A stretch of 64,000 nucleotides of DNA, from contig NZ_CP012676.1 in assembly GCF_001294575.1 (NCBI RefSeq), forward strand, positions 1,116,001 through 1,180,000, read 5' to 3'. Below are positions 61,466-64,000 of the stretch, in pieces (the stretch's first letter is position 1; each line of letters starts with the position of its first letter). The translations under genes and the position numbers were made by a program. Under the pieces are notes generated by a model that worked only from the letters and a program-made list of their open reading frames with translations, did not search any database and was not told the origin of the DNA. The DNA is from Pseudomonas versuta (GTDB lineage Bacteria > Pseudomonadota > Gammaproteobacteria > Pseudomonadales > Pseudomonadaceae).

Positions 61466-61800
61466 GCTCTGCTAGCGGGTCAAGGCGCCCTCAAGTTTGC
61501 GGCCGGCAACTCGGCAACCCTTGAGCAGTATTTTCGTGACGGGTTTGCTCTCGGCTGCCCTGAACCCCAAACCGGGTTTTCGTTGATCCGCTACGCGGAT
61601 CAGTGACCACTCAAATGTTCGTCTACGGCGCCAGGTTTGCTTTACTGACCGCGCTCGGGTTCTCCTTGATGGGCGTATTTTCCACTGCAATGACCCAATG
61701 GTTACGTCCTGGTCCCCGGCTTGTTAACGGCCTGAATGTGGGGGCAGGGCTTACATTCGTTGCTTCAGGTGTATCCATAGCGGCGCTGAATCAGAAATAA
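61466..61800 (+). pseudogene. LysE/RhtB-family exporter, fragmentary and frameshifted
   Basis: One frame (to 61606) has EQYFRDGFALGCPEPQTGFS, matching the FxxGFLxxxxNPKxxLFF block in the middle of LysE proteins. A second frame (61603-61800) has FALLTALGFSLMGVFSTAMT and then a G-L-N-V-G-A-G-L stretch, matching the last two helices of the family. The N-terminal half and the part between the frames are missing. The gene is dead; its end is normal. Confidence 0.55.
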
Positions 61801-61809
61801 GGACGTGCG

Positions 61810-62061
61810 ATGTCATTTTCACTGGAAGAAAGAACCGCTCTGTTAGCACTCAAGGGCGTGGGGCCAACTGTTATTACCCGGCTTGAGCAGATGGGCATCG
61901 ACTCACTGACAGAACTTGGCCAGGCGAGTGTTTCTGACATTCTGGCCCAGGCATCGGCGGCACTGGGATCGACCTGCTGGAAAAATAGCCCTCAAGCGCG
62001 AACAGCCATTACTGCGGCTGTAGAGCTTGCAAGGACCTCAACAGAAAGCAACTTGGCGTAA
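61810..62061 (+). CDS. helix-hairpin-helix protein (Cdd1-like)
   Basis: An 83-residue protein with one helix-hairpin-helix motif: LLALKGVGPTVITRLEQMGI near residue 11 is a typical GVGxxxxxxL non-specific DNA-binding turn. A second helical part contains GSTCWKNSPQARTAITAAVE, which is conserved in the small family often annotated Cdd1 or 'pathogenicity locus'. It is probably a DNA-binding protein of unknown task. The ATG follows the LysE remnant by 9 bp with GGACGTGCG as a weak ribosome-binding site. It is intact while its left neighbours are broken. Confidence 0.75.
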   Translation: MSFSLEERTALLALKGVGPTVITRLEQMGIDSLTELGQASVSDILAQASAALGSTCWKNSPQARTAITAAVELARTSTESNLA

Positions 62062-62626
62062 CAGGCAAGGGGTTTTGTCAGTGGCATGTTGAACCAACAG
62101 GCCGGCCGGGGAATTGAAGGCAAGTGTTCCCCGGTTTCCACCTCTACCGTCTTAGGTTTTCTCTTTATCTGTAAAGGAATGGTGTTGCCAAAATCTGGTC
62201 ATGCCCTGTTAAACCCTGCGCATGATCTTTTTAAAATCTGCCGAAGACTGAGCCTCGAATCGATTTGCTTGTACCGCCCGGAGCTGGCGGCTTTACGCTT
62301 GAGTGGGGCCTTTAGTCGTGCAGACGATTGTTTAGCCCCTTGTGCCTGCATGGGGTTTACCCAATGTCGGCCACAGGTTTGTAGTTGATGCTCTGACAGT
62401 TTCGCCGCATTGCTCCGGTCCGGCCTCTAAAGCATCCTTTTACTATTGATGTTATGGCGTTACGGGCAGGTACCCAAATGGACCAGAATGATAAGTTACA
62501 TCGCCAACCCAAGTTCAAACTTAACCCGCCACGATTAAGTGTTTCGAACCTGGCCATCCAGCGACGGTGCGTGAATAACGAGATTCAGGTGGCCTCATAG
62601 GCACCTTGTCTCAGGAGTAATTCATA
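62062..62626. other. 565-bp gap before the holin gene
   Basis: No convincing gene. The longest frame (62086-62388) has no protein-like features. I looked for PrtN-type P boxes (ATTG-N2/3-GT repeats) as found before pyocin genes and did not see a clear array. The last 60 bp must contain the holin leader with TCAGGAG. Confidence 0.45.
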
Positions 62627-62977
62627 ATGAATGAGTCGTTGCTAAAGGAGCTGGTAGAGCTAAGTCCTGAACTTGGAGGGTGTGCGATGTCAGCGATCGA
62701 TATCGAAGTCATGATTGGCGCTTCTCTTGGGGCGTGGCTGATTATGAGCAGTAAAAGGAACGCTGGTATTTCGCAGCGTGTCACAACGTTTTTTTTGTCC
62801 GCCGGCGCCGGTTATCTGTTTGCACCCATGGCCATGCAGATAGCACCTGTGTTTACGGCAGGAGGCGCGGCATTTGGTTGCGCCCTGATTGTGGTTCCTA
62901 TCAGTATCAAAGTGCATGTATGGATCAAGCAAGCGGACCTCCCTGAGTTAATCAAGCGGCTGCGGGGGGGGCGGTAA
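62627..62977 (+). CDS. putative phage holin, three transmembrane segments
   Basis: A 116-residue protein with three hydrophobic stretches (about residues 29-42, 51-72 and 78-94) and a charged C-terminus (LPELIKRLRGGR). Length and topology fit the putative holins that open the inner membrane for endolysin in prophages and tailocins. Two starts are possible. The ATG at 62627 follows AGGAG at nine bases. The ATG at 62687 follows GGAGGG at six bases and removes 20 mainly acidic residues. Dual starts are common in holins, where the longer form is the inhibitor. The neighbouring XRE repressor supports a phage origin. Confidence 0.6.
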   Translation: MNESLLKELVELSPELGGCAMSAIDIEVMIGASLGAWLIMSSKRNAGISQRVTTFFLSAGAGYLFAPMAMQIAPVFTAGGAAFGCALIVVPISIKVHVWIKQADLPELIKRLRGGR

Positions 62978-62980
62978 ACC

Positions 62981-63121
62981 ATGTTGTTTATCAGTCGCGA
63001 GGCCCGTTGCTCTTTTTGCCGGCAAAACTTAACGATTCAACTACCAGGCGTCGACAGGTCTGCACCAGGAATGCCGCGGTGGCAGGTAGACATCTGTATT
63101 AATCATTGTGGATGCAGTTAG
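62981..63121 (+). CDS. tiny Cys-rich protein, possible zinc-binding
   Basis: A 46-residue frame that starts four bases after the holin stop. It has a CSFC pair near residue 10 and a C-x4-C-x-C group at the end (ICINHCGCS), a spacing that could form a zinc ribbon. The G-rich stretch GGGGGGGCGG just upstream could act as a ribosome-binding site. Its last 23 bases overlap the end of the opposed XRE gene. It is too short to judge by composition alone; no family recognised. Confidence 0.35.
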   Translation: MLFISREARCSFCRQNLTIQLPGVDRSAPGMPRWQVDICINHCGCS

Positions 63122-63509
63122 ACAGTAGAAGGGTTATATCTTTAATACGTTGTTCCATTTCGCGCAGGCGTTTACGTTCCAGGATAGTGTTCTTTATATG
63201 CAGCCGATCATCATCGTTTACAGAGCGGAACAGTGTAATTAGCGAGTCCTCTGCAGGACTTAAGCGCGGAACCACCACCGTGTTCTCTTGCGGGTGATTA
63301 CGTCGTACTGGTCCTTGCCCGGTGAGTAACCAGTCAATCGATACTCCCAAATGAGACGCTAAGGATATCAACGCATCGGAGCGTGGATCACGTGCGCCAT
63401 TGACCCAGTTTTGTAGTGAGCTATAGGGGATTTCACAAAGCGTCGCCGCATCCTTTAGCGACAGGTTACTCAACTCGATAGCTAATCTAATTCTATTTTC
63501 AATACCCAT
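63099..63509 (-). CDS. XRE-family phage-type repressor
   Basis: A 136-residue protein with an N-terminal helix-turn-helix: LSNLSLKDAATLCEIPYSSL, then QNWVNGARDPRSDALISLAS, near residues 12-55. The first conserved residues of cI/XRE domains and the IDWLLTGQGP motif near residue 62 are present. There is no LexA-type peptidase domain; instead a helical tail (LFRSVNDDDRLHIKNTILER) follows, like anti-repressor-controlled or dimerising regulators. AGGAGG at ideal spacing marks the ATG at 63509. A repeated operator-like motif lies about 80 bp upstream. Confidence 0.82.
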   Translation of the reverse strand: MGIENRIRLAIELSNLSLKDAATLCEIPYSSLQNWVNGARDPRSDALISLASHLGVSIDWLLTGQGPVRRNHPQENTVVVPRLSPAEDSLITLFRSVNDDDRLHIKNTILERKRLREMEQRIKDITLLLSNCIHND

Positions 63510-63589
63510 TTGGGCCTCCTTCCTTGACATAATCTCAATTGGGCATGTAGCTTTGATACCATTAAGGACTACACGGCATTTAGCAAGCA

Positions 63590-63635
63590 TAAGCGCTGTA
63601 TAAGCACTATCGCTGAGACGGTTGATCAGTGCTTA
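63590..63635. promoter_or_regulatory. repeated operator motif upstream of the XRE gene
   Basis: TAAGCGCTG (63590) and TAAGCACTA (63601) are direct repeats spaced 11 bp, one helical turn; CAGTGCTTA (63627) is the inverse copy. Such a set is typical for cooperative binding by a phage-type repressor. Confidence 0.5.
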
Positions 63636-63671
63636 GATAACAAGGATAGCAGGGACGCTATAAGCAGAGGT

Positions 63672-63872
63672 TTAATAGTCTATGAGCATTAATCTGAAGA
63701 GTTGCACTGGGCGAAATAAAGTAGCCTTTGCTTTGTGCGGGTTTGAATCGGTCGGAATTACAATAAGAATATTCTTAAAAAATACTGAGAGTAAGGCAAT
63801 GATATCTGCAGGCGTTGAATGGATGGGTGCAGATGGGTAACTGTTATTTTCGGGTTTCTTGCGCTGTGTCAT
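63672..63872 (-). CDS. small protein of unknown function
   Basis: A possible 66-residue basic protein (MTQRKKPENNSYPSAPIHST at its start) with one moderately hydrophobic helix in the middle (IIALLSVFFKNILIVIP). Its ATG overlaps the stop of an upstream partial gene (ATGA), which argues that it is real and co-translated. The base composition is richer in A/T than the core genes, suggesting acquired DNA. No family recognised. Confidence 0.4.
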   Translation of the reverse strand: MTQRKKPENNSYPSAPIHSTPADIIALLSVFFKNILIVIPTDSNPHKAKATLFRPVQLFRLMLIDY

Positions 63873-64000
63873 AAGCCAGTGATGATGCCTGGCATTAAAT
63901 AGCTATTTAGCGGTATTGACGAGTCTCTCCTGTAGATTGAAAGGCAGTTCTGGAAGTTAAATTCAGGGCCCTCTTCGTCAATCGGAAGGTCGTGCGCGAC
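63869..64000 (-). CDS. C-terminal end of an unknown protein entering from the right edge
   Basis: An open frame without stop from the window edge to TGA at 63869, giving 43 residues (VAHDLPIDEEGPEFNFQNCL and then SIYRRDSSIPLNSYLMPG). The composition is protein-like and acidic in its first part. It overlaps the next minus-strand gene by ATGA. Family not recognised; more sequence to the right is needed to name it. Confidence 0.4.
   Translation of the reverse strand, partial: VAHDLPIDEEGPEFNFQNCLSIYRRDSSIPLNSYLMPGIITGL

Noticed and set aside
55993..62061. Direct repeat of the tRNA-Val 3' end marking an island boundary
   Set aside because: No second copy of the CCAATCGCGCCTACCA segment was found in the window.
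62086..62388. 100-codon frame before the holin
   Set aside because: No ribosome-binding site and no protein-like pattern; could not be supported.
62062..62626. PrtN P-box array before the holin, as in pyocin loci
   Set aside because: Only isolated ATTG motifs, no repeated ATTG-N2/3-GT series.

Overview
The window is a piece of a Pseudomonas chromosome from the P. fluorescens/P. fragi side of the genus. This rests on recognising cbb3 oxidase ccoN, Aer, AcnA, RlmM, TusA, PdxB, PvdS, the FpvGHJKCDEF set, GltX with tRNA-Ala/Glu pairs and a single-domain DusC, and on many REP/REPIN inverted repeats built on a 'gtaggagcgagcttgctcgcgag' type core, which are typical of this group. No database search was possible, so species is not assigned.

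Layout. 1-13.5 kb is core metabolism: ccoN (cut by the left edge, with an Anr box lying inside the divergent hydrolase gene), an Aer-type energy sensor, a CPBP intramembrane protease, acnA, rlmM-tusA, a MATE exporter, pdxB and an MsbA-like ABC exporter broken by a 1-base frameshift. 13.5-31 kb is dominated by iron and redox: pvdS with a Fur box, a dsbG/tlpA/dsbD cluster divergent from a two-component system, the amino acid permease cycA, then the complete eight-gene fpvGHJKCDEF operon for releasing iron from ferripyoverdine, and a siderophore-interacting flavoreductase. No pyoverdine synthetase gene is present between pvdS and the fpv operon. 31-45 kb holds mntH with a 2-hydroxyacid dehydrogenase, gltX followed by a tandemly duplicated tRNA-Ala/tRNA-Glu unit, dusC, a heat-shock gene ibpA with an RpoH promoter and a ROSE-type RNA thermometer, pbpG, dps, azlCD, small unknown genes and a shikimate-dehydrogenase paralogue. 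45-55.7 kb carries transporters (two MFS, SstT, TerC), nhaR, a truncated xdhC and a MocA-type nucleotidyltransferase read in frame into a DUF1993 protein, small lipoproteins and a PuuB-like oxidoreductase.

55.9-62 kb, starting at tRNA-Val(GAC), looks like accessory and partly decayed DNA: a broken FMN reductase, an AraC/EamA divergent pair, a broken GNAT, a DUF4432 epimerase, and abutting fragments of a LysR regulator, a MarR regulator and a LysE exporter. The right end (62-64 kb) has a putative holin with two possible starts, a tiny Cys-rich ORF, a cI-like XRE regulator with a repeated operator-like motif upstream, and two overlapping unknown genes leaving the window; this looks like the edge of a prophage or phage-tail bacteriocin locus.

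The genes that most clearly work together are the Fur-PvdS-Fpv iron set, the Dsb set with its regulator pair, and the RpoH-ROSE-ibpA heat-shock unit. The least explained parts are the orphan terminator/sRNA candidate after ibpA, the covarying hairpins in the tRNA spacers, the nucleotidyltransferase-DUF1993 fusion, and the small genes at the right edge.
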